A DNA stretch of 64,000 nucleotides, taken from Chloroflexi bacterium bin20. GTDB taxonomy: Bacteria; Chloroflexota; Anaerolineae; Aggregatilineales; Phototrophicaceae. Both the position numbers and the translations under genes were made by a program. The DNA is taken from assembly GCA_002238485.1 (NCBI GenBank), contig MPMG01000004.1, positions 186,001-250,000 of the forward strand, given 5' to 3'. Positions 1 to 9,691 of this stretch are shown piece after piece. The notes under the pieces were generated by a model. It was not told the DNA's origin, made no database searches, and saw only the letters and a list, made by a program, of their open reading frames with translations. Every line of letters begins with the position of its first letter. The stretch's first letter is position 1.

Positions 1-347
1 GATTTGGCACGGTCAAACTGATGAACGACGCGGTCATCCGCGCGCAGCTTTCGGATACGTTGGCATCCACTGGCGGTCCCGTGTTGGTGGCCATTCGTCC
101 CGAGCGCATCAGCATCTGCCGCGCCGACGCTGGACCGGCGGGGCCGGGCACGACATCGTTGGCCGCCAGGCTGGTCGACAGCCAGTACATCGGCACAGAT
201 ACACGCTTCACACTGCAAATCGGCGAGACAATCGAGCTGGTGGCGCGCGTGCAGAATATCGACGATCTGCCCAAAGCCGCCTTCCCGGTCGGCCAGGCTG
301 TAACAGCCAACTGGAGCGAGACCAGCACAACAATTTTGGATCACTGA
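1..347 (+). CDS. ABC transporter ATP-binding protein, C-terminal part (TOBE domain)
   Basis: The reading frame is open from base 3, so the gene begins outside the window and only about 115 C-terminal residues are visible. They look like the regulatory TOBE domain that follows the nucleotide-binding domain in PotA/UgpC/MalK-type importer ATPases, including the VAIRPERI signature. Such ATPases sit on the inner face of the membrane and power uptake of polyamines, iron or sugars; the substrate cannot be told from this fragment. It ends 8 bp before the next gene on the same strand, so the two may be cotranscribed. Confidence 0.8.
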   Translation, partial: FGTVKLMNDAVIRAQLSDTLASTGGPVLVAIRPERISICRADAGPAGPGTTSLAARLVDSQYIGTDTRFTLQIGETIELVARVQNIDDLPKAAFPVGQAVTANWSETSTTILDH

Positions 348-355
348 GGCTTTTT

Positions 356-1579
356 ATGTCAAATGCTGCGCTGCTCGCACCCGACCAGATCCCCACCATC
401 GATGGAGGCGCTCGTCAGCCGCTCGATGCCAAGACTGGCTTCGTGGTGACAGACGAATTCAAGCGCTTCAACCAGAAGTACGATATGTTCAACCGCGCTG
501 TTTGGGACGACGAAGTGCGCTCCGAACGGGCTCGCAAGTTCTTCGAATCCTACTTCACCGATCTTGCGCAATTCCGCAAGGTCGAGGGCTTTCAACACCG
601 CGATTATGCCCTGCGCAACGCCGCCTGGTACATCGCCGATTTCACCGCCGACCTGCTGGAGCTCTCGGACGACCGCAAAGAAGGCTTCCTGGACAGCTAT
701 ACCATGTTCCGCGAAGGCGCGACCCGTCAGCAGATCGCCCCGCCCGAGCAGCACAGCGCCGAGTTGAAACGCGCCGCCGCCTTCCTGGGCTGCGACACAG
801 TGGGCATCTGCGAATTTGACGAGCGCTGGGTCTATACGCACAATTACAGCCGCCAGTTGCTGCGCGACAAAGAAATGGACCTGCCCGCTGGCTTGACGCA
901 TGTGGTCGTCATCGTCAACGAGATGGATCATGAAACCATCCGGACGGTGCCATCGGCATTGAGCGGCGCAGCAACAGGCCAGGGTTACAGCCGCGACATC
1001 ATCGGCGCGCTTTCGGTGGCGCAATACATCCGCAATCTGGGTTATCGCGCTGTCGCCAGCCTCAACGATACGGCACTGTCTATCCCGCTGGCGATACAGG
1101 CGGGCCTGGGTCAATACGGACGCCACGGTTTGCTGATCACGCCGCAATTTGGTCCGCGCGTGCGCATCGCCAAAATCTTCACCGATCTGCCGCTGGTGGC
1201 TGACGAACCCATCGACTTCGGCGTTACGGAAACCTGCGATATATGCCGCCGCTGCAGTGATGGCTGCCCGGTCAAGGCGATTCCTTTCGATGCGCCGACC
1301 TTCGAAAGGCCCGATGACATCTCGCACCTCAAGGGCGTCAAAAAGTGGACGATTGATGCCAGGCGCTGCTTCCAGTTTTGGGCGAATCAAGGCACAGATT
1401 GTTCGATTTGCATTCGCGTCTGCCCCTACAACAAAGACTTCAGCAAATCTTTCAATCGGCTGCTGGGCTGGATGTTGGGCAATCGCTGGCGGCGGCTAGC
1501 GCTGTGGCTGGATGAAAAACTGAAATACGGCGGACGCAAGACGGCTGGCTGGTGGTGGCGGCGCACAGTCGATGACTAA
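356..1579 (+). CDS. Reductive-dehalogenase-like protein with two 4Fe-4S clusters, no Tat signal
   Basis: 407 residues. The C-terminal third has two ferredoxin motifs: C294-x2-C297-x2-C300-x3-C304-P, and C338 followed by C349-x2-C352-x3-C356-P. The block around LGQYGRHGLLITPQFGPR, followed by a TDLPL motif, is typical of the corrinoid-binding core of RdhA reductive dehalogenases. Family members reduce organohalides with a cobamide. Unlike respiratory RdhA it has no twin-arginine signal, so it should be cytoplasmic, like the catabolic or uncharacterised branch. It overlaps the VanZ-like gene by 8 bp. Actual substrate is unknown; an epoxyqueuosine-reductase-type role is less likely because the cluster spacing and the RdhA block fit RdhA better. 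Confidence 0.8.
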   Translation: MSNAALLAPDQIPTIDGGARQPLDAKTGFVVTDEFKRFNQKYDMFNRAVWDDEVRSERARKFFESYFTDLAQFRKVEGFQHRDYALRNAAWYIADFTADLLELSDDRKEGFLDSYTMFREGATRQQIAPPEQHSAELKRAAAFLGCDTVGICEFDERWVYTHNYSRQLLRDKEMDLPAGLTHVVVIVNEMDHETIRTVPSALSGAATGQGYSRDIIGALSVAQYIRNLGYRAVASLNDTALSIPLAIQAGLGQYGRHGLLITPQFGPRVRIAKIFTDLPLVADEPIDFGVTETCDICRRCSDGCPVKAIPFDAPTFERPDDISHLKGVKKWTIDARRCFQFWANQGTDCSICIRVCPYNKDFSKSFNRLLGWMLGNRWRRLALWLDEKLKYGGRKTAGWWWRRTVDD

Positions 1580-1973
1580 GTGGTTGATGTTGATCTTGCG
1601 TGGCTGCCTGGCGCTCGGATGGACGGCGTTGCTCTGCCTGCTGCTGCTCCAGCCCGAAGCCGATCCACTGCTCGACCTGGGCATCCCCGAAGGCGAAAAC
1701 ACCCTATTGCGCGAGCTGGCGTTCGGCGCGGTGCATCTGGCCGCCTTCGCTTTCACCTGTAGCCTGTGGACATGGGCGCTTGCGGCGCGATTCACTTTGC
1801 AGGCCAGCGTGCTCGCAGCTGTTGTGATTTCGCTTGCGCTGGGTTGCCTCACCGAGTTGGCGCAAGGCTATACGCCCGACCGTCACGCGTCCTGGCTGGA
1901 TATCGGCGCGAATATCGCCGGCGCCTTGATGGCCGCGCGCGTGCTCTGGCGGATCGTCACAAAGACACCCTAG
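1572..1973 (+). CDS. VanZ-like small membrane protein
   Basis: 133 residues with about four hydrophobic segments and the VanZ signature in the second half, TELAQGYTPDRHASWLDIGA, where E, Q, R, D and the following AN-G are the conserved positions. VanZ-family proteins are polytopic membrane proteins of poorly defined biochemistry, first linked to teicoplanin resistance. The ATG lies inside the 3' end of the RdhA-like gene (8-bp overlap), so the two are translationally coupled. Respiratory RdhA proteins usually pair with a small membrane anchor, RdhB; this protein is longer and of another family, so an anchoring role is only speculation. Its TAG shares a CTAG palindrome with the stop of the opposite gene. 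Confidence 0.8.
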   Translation: MTKWLMLILRGCLALGWTALLCLLLLQPEADPLLDLGIPEGENTLLRELAFGAVHLAAFAFTCSLWTWALAARFTLQASVLAAVVISLALGCLTELAQGYTPDRHASWLDIGANIAGALMAARVLWRIVTKTP

Positions 1974-2599
1974 GTCGCGCGATAATCCGGGTTGTGCCAG
2001 ACAATCAGCGTCGCCCAGTTGTCGCTGGCTTCGTCCTCGATATAGTCCCGCAGCAATCCACGCACAAGAAAACCACGCCCCAACTGGAAAGACAACGTGT
2101 TGTCGCGCAGTTGCCCCTGCACCACCTTGTCTACATAGTCTTGCGGGGTCATGGCTTGTTTATGCGCTGCGAAGCCGGGAATCAGCCCGCCCGCGACAAT
2201 GCCACGCCGATTGAGCCGCTGGACGATGCCTTTGCGCGCCGCATATAGCCGCGAACCCACCCCGCGCCGCCGATAATCAGGATGCACGCTGATGTCGCCG
2301 CCGTAATACCACTCGCCCGCCGGGTCATGATGACTGTACCAGCCGCCGTCGATGATCTCCTGAAATCTGTGCTGGGCATCGTCAAAGTCGAAGTCGATGA
2401 GAAAGCCAGAGCCCAAGCCAATAACCTGCTCGTCCGCCAGCGCGACGAAGTTGCCCTCGGGGAAGAGACGACAATGAGCCCGAAAATGCGCCTCGTTCAT
2501 CAATTCGCTTTCCGCAAGCGTGGGGAAACAATCGCGCTGCAGCTGCGCAAGGGCAGCGGCATGACGCGGCTCTATGGTCTCGATGCGGATGTCGTCCAT
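1970..2599 (-). CDS. GNAT family N-acetyltransferase
   Basis: 209 residues. The acetyl-CoA-binding motif A is clear: DISVHPDYRRRGVGSRLYAA, with the R/Q-x-x-G-x-G/A loop at RRRGVG. The C-terminal part, with the RLNRRGIVAGG segment, resembles the GNAT half of proteins that elsewhere are fused to a nitrilase-like hydrolase; here that second half is absent. The acceptor is unknown. The gene is monocistronic, divergent from pdxS across about 150 bp, and convergent with the VanZ-like gene with fully shared stop codons. Confidence 0.85.
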   Translation of the reverse strand: MDDIRIETIEPRHAAALAQLQRDCFPTLAESELMNEAHFRAHCRLFPEGNFVALADEQVIGLGSGFLIDFDFDDAQHRFQEIIDGGWYSHHDPAGEWYYGGDISVHPDYRRRGVGSRLYAARKGIVQRLNRRGIVAGGLIPGFAAHKQAMTPQDYVDKVVQGQLRDNTLSFQLGRGFLVRGLLRDYIEDEASDNWATLIVWHNPDYRAT

Positions 2600-2711
2600 G
2601 GCTGGCGAAAGCCCTGTCCGTTGACACAGCTACGCAACAAGTATTGCCCAATCGCCATTCAGGCATCGAAAATTGGACTGCAATGGACATAACCAGTTGG
2701 GCTGGCGTACA

Positions 2712-2727
2712 CTAGCATGGATGCTAG
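2712..2727. promoter_or_regulatory. Perfect 7-bp inverted repeat upstream of pdxS
   Basis: CTAGCAT, two bases, then ATGCTAG, a 16-bp palindrome that ends 13 bp before the pdxS ribosome site (GCGAGGTG near 2741-2748) and 26 bp before its ATG. It could be an operator for a dimeric regulator or a small hairpin in the pdxS leader. No U-tract follows, so it is not a terminator. Confidence 0.4.
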
Positions 2728-2753
2728 CGCGAAAATACAAGCGAGGTGAAGAC

Positions 2754-3659
<906 letters not shown>

Positions 3660-3672
3660 AAGGTAACCATAG

Positions 3673-3701
3673 CCCCCCTGCCCCAATATGGGGGGAGGGG
3701 G
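3673..3701. repeat. C-run/G-run intergenic element, copy 1
   Basis: A run of six C, then CCCC, a short AT spacer, six G, A and five G. The arms can fold into an imperfect hairpin just after pdxS, so it may act as a transcript end, although no T-tract follows. A similar C-run/G-run motif lies at 35883-35918. The rest of the 210-bp gap up to the next gene (3702-3869) shows nothing else that I can support. Confidence 0.4.
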
Positions 3702-3869
3702 AAATTGACATCGGGCTATCTTGTTGCGATTGCCTCGCTCAGCTTTGAGTCGGGCGACCCAATGGCTAGCCCTACACCACCTCTGTACGCTCTGTCGATT
3801 TGTGGTTTCGGACTGTGCTAATGAAGTATGCTTGACAGGTTCAAGACCGTCACAACAGGAGTGCTGTCT

Positions 3870-4922
3870 ATGCGAGGGCAAGCCATCGACGCGCTGGAAA
3901 CACCCAGCGTGCTCATTGACATGGACATCATGGAGCGCAACATCGCGCGGATGCAGGAGCGCTGTGACCAGTTGGGCATCGACTTTCGCCCGCATATCAA
4001 AACGCACAAGATTCCCGATATCGCGCGCCGTCAGCTGGAGGCAGGAGCGGTCGGCATCGCCTGCCAGAAAGTCAGCGAGGCAGAAGTCTTCGCCAGCGCC
4101 GGCTTCCGCGATATTCAGATCCCATACAACATCGTGGGCGCGCGAAAAACGGCCCGATTGGCTGAACTGGCAAAGCAAGCCGCTATCAGCGTGACGGTCG
4201 ACAGCCGCGCCGTGGTCGATGGCATTGCCGCGGCGGCACAGACAGCCGGGGCGCATATCAACGTGCTGGTTGAGCTTGTCTCGCTGGGCAAACGCACAGG
4301 CGCCACGCCAGGCGACGCGCTGCGGCTGGCGCAGCATATTTCTGCCACTGCCAATCTGCGTTTCGCTGGCGTGATGGTTTATCCGTCCGATGCCGTCATG
4401 CGCCCGCGCCTGGCAGAAACACTAGCGCTGCTGGAAGCGGCTGGCATCCCGGCAAGGACGATCAGCGGCGGTGGCAGCGGCGCAATCCGCGAGGCGCATC
4501 TGCTGCCCGAGTTGACCGAAATGCGCGTGGGCACTTATGTATTTTGGGATTGGGGCAGCGTCGACAAAGTCTATACGACCTTCGATCATTGCGCGATGCG
4601 CGTGCGAGCAACAGTCGTCAGCGCCAACGAAGCCAGCCGCGTCATCCTGGATGCCGGCAGCAAGTCGATTCATTCGGAAACAGTCGAAGGGCGTTACGGC
4701 TACATAGAAGAGTTTCCCGATGCGCGTTTGCACCAGGTCAATGAAGAGCATGGCTATGTTGATTTCAGCGCCTGCGCGACCATACCGGCTGTCGGCGATG
4801 TTCTGCATATCATCCCTGTCCACACCTGCGTGGTGACCAACCTGCACAATCGGCTCTACGGCGTGCGTAGTGGCCTGATTGAGCAAGTGTGGGATGTGGC
4901 TGCGCGGGGCCTGGTTTGGTAA
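3870..4922 (+). CDS. D-threonine aldolase / D-serine dehydratase-like PLP enzyme (alanine-racemase fold)
   Basis: 350 residues. The N-terminal TIM-barrel is of alanine-racemase type: TPSVLIDMDIMERNI, then RPHIKTHK with the PLP-binding lysine, and GGGSG at the phosphate site. The C-terminal beta domain has the HxC metal pair (PVHTC) seen in DSD1/D-threonine aldolase proteins, which need a divalent metal. Family reactions are D-threonine to glycine plus acetaldehyde, or D-serine to pyruvate; the substrate is not determined here. The start is the ATG at 3870 behind AGGAG, not the upstream in-frame ATG at 3828. It is followed after 16 bp by an M19 dipeptidase, a pairing that suggests catabolism of D-amino acid-containing peptides. 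Confidence 0.88.
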   Translation: MRGQAIDALETPSVLIDMDIMERNIARMQERCDQLGIDFRPHIKTHKIPDIARRQLEAGAVGIACQKVSEAEVFASAGFRDIQIPYNIVGARKTARLAELAKQAAISVTVDSRAVVDGIAAAAQTAGAHINVLVELVSLGKRTGATPGDALRLAQHISATANLRFAGVMVYPSDAVMRPRLAETLALLEAAGIPARTISGGGSGAIREAHLLPELTEMRVGTYVFWDWGSVDKVYTTFDHCAMRVRATVVSANEASRVILDAGSKSIHSETVEGRYGYIEEFPDARLHQVNEEHGYVDFSACATIPAVGDVLHIIPVHTCVVTNLHNRLYGVRSGLIEQVWDVAARGLVW

Positions 4923-4938
4923 AAGAAGAGACTCGCCC

Positions 4939-6015
4939 ATGCTGGTAATAGACGGACACCTCGATCTGTCTCTGAATGCCTTGCAGTGGAATCGTGATCT
5001 GCGGCAGTCGGCCTATACCATCCGCGCCAACGAGGCCGGACTGCCGGGCAAGGGACGCGCCAAGAACACGGTCGCGCTGCCGGAGATGCGGCGTGGACGG
5101 ATCGCGCTGTGTTTTGCGACGCTGCTGGCGCGAAACACCGGGCGCAAAGTGGCGCACATGGATTATGAGTCACAGGCGCAAGCGTATGCAACTGCGCAGG
5201 GACAGCTGGCCTATTATCGCGGGCTGGAGCTGGACGAGCAGGCGCGCATCATTGCAGATGCCGAAAGCTTGCGGGCGCATATCGCCGAGTGGCAAGCCTG
5301 GGAAGAGGCTGACGCAGATCAAGCTGCAACACCGCCACTGGGCTTCGTCATCGCTATGGAAGGCGCAGACCCCATCCGCGAGCCAGATCAATTGGCAGCT
5401 TGGTGGGATGCGGGCTTGCGGCTGCTGGGGCCAACGCACTATGGACCAGGGCGTTATGCCGGCGGCACGGGCACTGAACTGGGACTGACCGAGCTGGGCG
5501 CCCCTTTGCTGCGCGAGATGATGCGCCTGGGCATGGCGCTGGACATGACGCACCTGAGCGACCAGGCATTTTGGGAAGCCGCGAATCTCTACGAAGGACC
5601 GCTGCTGGCCAGCCACAACAACTGCCGGGCGCTTGTGCCTCATCAGCGGCAATTCAGCGATGAGCAGCTATGTTTCATCATTGAGCGCAATGGCGTGATC
5701 GGCGCGGCTTTTGATGTGTGGATGCTGCAGCCGGGCTTCCTGCGCGGGGAGAGCAATCAGGCTGTTGTCATCGACACAGTGATCGATCACATCGACCATA
5801 TCTGCCAGTTGGCGGGGGACAGCCAACATGCCGCCATTGGCAGCGACCTGGATGGCGGCTTCGGGCGCGAGCAATCTCCCTGCGATCTGGATACCATCGC
5901 CGATTTCCAGCAGCTGCCGGGCAAACTGGCTGCGCGCGGATTCTCGGCGGGCGATATCGCCAACATATTGCAGGGCAACTGGCTGCGTCTGCTCTTTGGG
6001 GCTTGGGACAGTTAA
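4939..6015 (+). CDS. Membrane-dipeptidase family (M19) zinc dipeptidase
   Basis: 358 residues, cytoplasmic (no signal). The binuclear zinc ligands of the M19 family are visible: D-G-H-L-D near residue 5 (HxD), the bridging Glu in AMEGAD, His in DMTHLSD, His in ASHNNCRA and the GSDLDGG loop. Family members cleave dipeptides, often with a D-residue in the second position. The chosen ATG follows AGAAGAG. It sits 16 bp behind the D-threonine-aldolase-like gene, so dipeptide hydrolysis and D-amino acid breakdown may be one pathway. It ends in a TTAA that also carries the stop codon of the opposite aminotransferase gene. Confidence 0.92.
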   Translation: MLVIDGHLDLSLNALQWNRDLRQSAYTIRANEAGLPGKGRAKNTVALPEMRRGRIALCFATLLARNTGRKVAHMDYESQAQAYATAQGQLAYYRGLELDEQARIIADAESLRAHIAEWQAWEEADADQAATPPLGFVIAMEGADPIREPDQLAAWWDAGLRLLGPTHYGPGRYAGGTGTELGLTELGAPLLREMMRLGMALDMTHLSDQAFWEAANLYEGPLLASHNNCRALVPHQRQFSDEQLCFIIERNGVIGAAFDVWMLQPGFLRGESNQAVVIDTVIDHIDHICQLAGDSQHAAIGSDLDGGFGREQSPCDLDTIADFQQLPGKLAARGFSAGDIANILQGNWLRLLFGAWDS

Positions 6016-7166
6016 CGCAGCAGCGGTCTCATTTGTTCCAGCGCGCGTTCCAGCACGGGCAGTTCCGCGGCATAGCACAGACGCAAATACCCTTCGCCTT
6101 GGGGGCCAAAAGCTGCGCCGGGCGCCAAGCCGACGCCACATTCGAGCAGCAGTCTCCGCGCGAAGTCATAGCTGCCTGACACGCCATCCACAGCGAAAAA
6201 GGCATAAAAGGTGCCGCTGGGCAGTGGGCACACAACGCGGGGCAGCCCGGCAAATGTCTCTGCCACCAGGTCGCGCGCGGCACGATAACGTTGCAGCGAC
6301 TCGCGCAGAAAAGCCTCGCCTTCGCGCAGCGCGGTGATGCCAGCGATCTGCGTGGGCGCGAATATGCACGAGAAGTTGAACTCGGAAACCATCTCCAGCG
6401 TCTTCATCAGTGAGCGCGGTCCGGTCAGCCAGCCCAGACGCCAACCCGTCATCGCCCAGGATTTGGAAAAGCTGTTTACGATCAAGTATTTGTCGTCTTC
6501 GTTGACTTTGTCGGCGAAGCTGGGCGCGAACGCCCGGTCATAGACGATACGCGCATAGACTTCGTCGGCGACCAACCAGATGCCCCGTTCGCGGCAGAAA
6601 TCGAGGATGCGCTGCTGTTCGTCATCTTCCAGCATCCAGCCGGTCGGGTTGTTGGGCGAGTTGATGAGCAGGGCGCTGGTGTTGGGCTGCACAGCTGCAA
6701 AGAGTTCATCCAGGTCGAGCCGCCAGGCATCATCACGCGGGCGCAGCGACACGCGGATGATCTGTGCGCCCAGGATCTCGGCTGCGGCGGGCAGGTTGGG
6801 CCAAACCGGCGATGGCACGAGCAGCGAATCGCCCTCCGCCACGATGCACTGCAAGGCCAGCGACAGCGCTGTCATGCCCGAGGGAGTCACGCCGACATTG
6901 GCAGCTGTCAAGCGCAGGCCATAGAGCGCATTCATATAGTCCGCAAGCGCTTCTCGCAGCGGCGGGATGCCCAGGTTGGGCTGATAAAATGTTTGCCCTT
7001 CGTCAATGGCGTCTTTGGCGGCTTCGCGGATGAATGCTGGCGTGGGCTTGTCTGGCTCGCCAAACCACAGCGGGATGACATCGGGCTTGCCAATGGCGGT
7101 ATTGGACAATTTGCGGATCAAGCTCGGCTGCAACGCCTGGACTGTCGGTCGATTGGGACGCACCAT
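6012..7166 (-). CDS. Class I/II aminotransferase (PLP)
   Basis: 384 residues, fold type I. Seen: IPLWFGEPDKPTP near the N-terminus, the Asn-Pro-x-Gly loop in SPNNPTGW, ADEVYAR, and the Schiff-base lysine in SFSKSWAMTGWRLGW, followed by the phosphate-binding Arg. It belongs with aspartate/alanine-type aminotransferases; the amino donor is unknown. The ATG at 7166 is 5 bp after the stop of the ABC permease, so it is the last gene of the sugar-importer operon. An open frame continues upstream over the permease but is only its shadow. Confidence 0.92.
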   Translation of the reverse strand: MVRPNRPTVQALQPSLIRKLSNTAIGKPDVIPLWFGEPDKPTPAFIREAAKDAIDEGQTFYQPNLGIPPLREALADYMNALYGLRLTAANVGVTPSGMTALSLALQCIVAEGDSLLVPSPVWPNLPAAAEILGAQIIRVSLRPRDDAWRLDLDELFAAVQPNTSALLINSPNNPTGWMLEDDEQQRILDFCRERGIWLVADEVYARIVYDRAFAPSFADKVNEDDKYLIVNSFSKSWAMTGWRLGWLTGPRSLMKTLEMVSEFNFSCIFAPTQIAGITALREGEAFLRESLQRYRAARDLVAETFAGLPRVVCPLPSGTFYAFFAVDGVSGSYDFARRLLLECGVGLAPGAAFGPQGEGYLRLCYAAELPVLERALEQMRPLLR

Positions 7167-7171
7167 TGTTG

Positions 7172-8146
7172 TTAGTCGCCTTCCTGTTTGTAGAGCGCCA
7201 CAGCCGCCACGATGATGACGCCCTGGATCAGCCCCTGAATAAATTGACTCACGCCCAGCATCACCAGCAGGTTGGCGGTGATGCCCAACAGCAGCACGCC
7301 GCCCAAGGTCCCAAGCACACTGGCGCGCCCTCCGAAGAGACTGGTGCCACCGATAATGACCGCTGTGATCGTTTGCAGTTCGATGCCATCGCCGATAGCC
7401 GGGTCGCCGACGCCCATGCGCGAAAGCCACAGCAATCCCGTGACCACCGCCGTCAGGCTGCACAGGACATACACGGCATAGCGCGTGCGTTTGACCGGCA
7501 CGCCCGACAGATGCGCCACTTCGACATGTCCGCCCACCGCCACCAGGTGCTTGCCAAAGACCGTGTAGCGCAACAGCAGCATCGTCAATAGCACCAGCAC
7601 AAAGAACATCAGCGCGATGACGGGCAGCGGACCCACTTTTTGCACATAAAACATCATGACTTCGCGGCTGGCTTTGCCCACTGGCGATGAAGAGATCGTC
7701 AGCCCGATGCCTTTTAATATCACCAGCGATGCCAAAGTAACGATGAAAGGCGCGATGCGCAGCTCGTTGATGAGAAAGCCGTGAACCAACCCGACCAGCA
7801 CGCCCAGCGCCAGCGCCGCCAAGATGGCCGGCACGACATTGGCGTTTTCGCCATTCATCACGATGGCAGAAACGAGAATAGACACCTTGACCAGCGAACC
7901 GACCGACAGGTCGATGCCAGCAGTGAGGATGACCAGCATCTGCCCCAGCGCGACAATACCCAGAAATGCCGACTGCCGCGCCACATTGGCCAGGTTGCGC
8001 TCGCTCAAGAAGCGCTCGGATTGCGTCGCCCCGATGACAATCAGCAGCAAAATGAAGGCGTAGACCATGATGATGGGTCCGTTGCGCCGCAAGAAGAGGG
8101 CGCGCGCTTGCGGCTGCCCGCCCATGATGCCGCCCAGTCCATTCAT
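7172..8146 (-). CDS. Ribose-type ABC transporter permease (second permease)
   Basis: 324 residues with eight to ten predicted membrane segments and the RbsC-family signatures: VALGQMLVILTAGIDLSVGS in the first half, and GIELQTITAVIIGGTSLFGG plus GTLGGVLLLG in the second. It forms the membrane channel of a CUT2-type sugar or nucleoside importer. Its ATG overlaps the ATPase stop by 4 bp. A different permease of the same family lies upstream of the binding protein gene, so the channel is probably a heterodimer, as in the AI-2 (LsrCD) and purine nucleoside systems. Confidence 0.93.
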   Translation of the reverse strand: MNGLGGIMGGQPQARALFLRRNGPIIMVYAFILLLIVIGATQSERFLSERNLANVARQSAFLGIVALGQMLVILTAGIDLSVGSLVKVSILVSAIVMNGENANVVPAILAALALGVLVGLVHGFLINELRIAPFIVTLASLVILKGIGLTISSSPVGKASREVMMFYVQKVGPLPVIALMFFVLVLLTMLLLRYTVFGKHLVAVGGHVEVAHLSGVPVKRTRYAVYVLCSLTAVVTGLLWLSRMGVGDPAIGDGIELQTITAVIIGGTSLFGGRASVLGTLGGVLLLGITANLLVMLGVSQFIQGLIQGVIIVAAVALYKQEGD

Positions 8147-9651
8147 GCCAATTGCGCCTCTGCGCTGCCCAGGGTCGCCAGCTCGATGATTCGCTCTTCA
8201 TCGGCGTTTTCGCGGCTCAGCTCGCCAGCCACCCGGCCATCGTTCATGACCAGGATGCGGTCGCTCATGCCGATAATCTCCGGCAATTCGGACGAGATCA
8301 TGATGATAGCGATGCCGCGGTCGTTAAGCTGACGCATCAGCTTGTAGATTTCGAACTTTGCGCCGACATCGACGCCGCGCGTGGGCTCGTCCAAGATGAT
8401 GACTGTCGGCTCAGTCTCCAGCCACTTCGCCAGCACGACCTTCTGCTGATTGCCGCCGCTGAGGTATTGCGTCTCTTGCTCTGGCGAAGTCATCACGATG
8501 GACAAACGTTGCTGCGCGTTGATGACGACGCCTTCTTCTGCGGGGCGGCGCACGATACCCAACCGGCTTAGGCGCGACAGAATGGGAATCGTTATATTGA
8601 TGCGCACGGATAGCGCTGTGAAAAGACCCTGCGATTTGCGGTCTTCGGGCACGAGAACCAGTCCGGCGCGAATGGCTTGCGAGGGTGTCTTCCATTGTAA
8701 GGACTTGCCGACCAGCCGCACTTCGCCATGCGTCAATGGATCGGCGCCAAAGAGCGCGCGCGCCAACTCGGTGCGTCCGCTGCCCACCATACCGGCGATG
8801 CCCAAGATCTCGCCGGCATGCAGCCGCAAACTGACGCCGTCGAGGATGGTATCTGTCTCGATATCTTCGGCAGACAGCACCAGGTCGCCTTGTTCGTGGT
8901 CTGTCTGCGGAAAGATCTCGTCCAGCGAGCGCCCGACCATCAGTCTGACCAGCGTGGGGCGGTCCAGCTGGCTGATTGGGCGGCTGTCGACCACTTCGCC
9001 ATCTTTCAGCACAGTGACTTCGTCGGCGATGCGGAAGACTTCTTCCAGCCGATGCGAGATATAGACGATGGTTACGCCCTGCGCTTTCAGAGCGGCGATG
9101 ATGTCAAAGAGCTGGTCTAGCTCACTGCCCGCCAAGATCGCCGAAGGTTCGTCCATGACGATCAGGTCGGCATCTTGAGAAAGCGCCTTGGCGATTTCCA
9201 CCAACTGCTGTTGGGCGATTGTCAATTCGCTGACCGACAAGCGGGTATCCAGCGCCACGCCCAGACGCGACAGCAATTCGTTGGAGCGCGCGTGCAACTG
9301 CCCAAGGTCGAGGATGCCCAGGCGATTGCGCGGCTCGCGGCCCAAAAATATGTTTTCTGCAACGGACATCTGTGGCACCAGCGCCAATTCCTGATAGATG
9401 ATGCTGATGCCACTATCGATGATCTCGCCGGTCGAGGCGGTTTCACGAGGCATTCCCTTGTAGATGATCTCGCCGGCATCGGCTTTGTATGCCCCGGCCA
9501 GGATCTTCATCAACGTCGATTTGCCCGCGCCATTTTCTCCCACCAGCCCATAGACCAGCCCTGCCTGGCAGCGAAAGGACACATTTTTCAGCGCCTGCAC
9601 GCCAGCGAAGGATTTGGAAATGCCACGCATCTCCAAAATGGGTTCGTTCAT
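8143..9651 (-). CDS. Ribose-type ABC transporter ATPase (two NBDs)
   Basis: 502 residues, the usual length for RbsA/MglA. The first nucleotide-binding domain has Walker A GENGAGKST near residue 40 and Walker B LIVMDEP; the second has the degenerate Walker A GMVGSGRTE, signature LSGGNQQK and Walker B VIILDEPTRGVDVG. It powers a CUT2-family importer. The ATG at 9651 is 40 bp downstream of the binding-protein stop, with GGGGG before it serving as the ribosome site. Confidence 0.95.
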   Translation of the reverse strand: MNEPILEMRGISKSFAGVQALKNVSFRCQAGLVYGLVGENGAGKSTLMKILAGAYKADAGEIIYKGMPRETASTGEIIDSGISIIYQELALVPQMSVAENIFLGREPRNRLGILDLGQLHARSNELLSRLGVALDTRLSVSELTIAQQQLVEIAKALSQDADLIVMDEPSAILAGSELDQLFDIIAALKAQGVTIVYISHRLEEVFRIADEVTVLKDGEVVDSRPISQLDRPTLVRLMVGRSLDEIFPQTDHEQGDLVLSAEDIETDTILDGVSLRLHAGEILGIAGMVGSGRTELARALFGADPLTHGEVRLVGKSLQWKTPSQAIRAGLVLVPEDRKSQGLFTALSVRINITIPILSRLSRLGIVRRPAEEGVVINAQQRLSIVMTSPEQETQYLSGGNQQKVVLAKWLETEPTVIILDEPTRGVDVGAKFEIYKLMRQLNDRGIAIIMISSELPEIIGMSDRILVMNDGRVAGELSRENADEERIIELATLGSAEAQLA

Positions 9652-9691
9652 AAATCCCCCGCCGGCGCAGTCTTATGGGCAGGCCTTTGCG

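Noticed and set aside
359-1390. 343-codon minus-strand open frame
   Set aside because: Antisense of the RdhA-like gene, whose Fe-S motifs are unambiguous.
7167-8201. Open frame that would extend the aminotransferase to 729 residues
   Set aside because: The extra part is the shadow of the permease gene in another frame; the aminotransferase fold starts at 7166.
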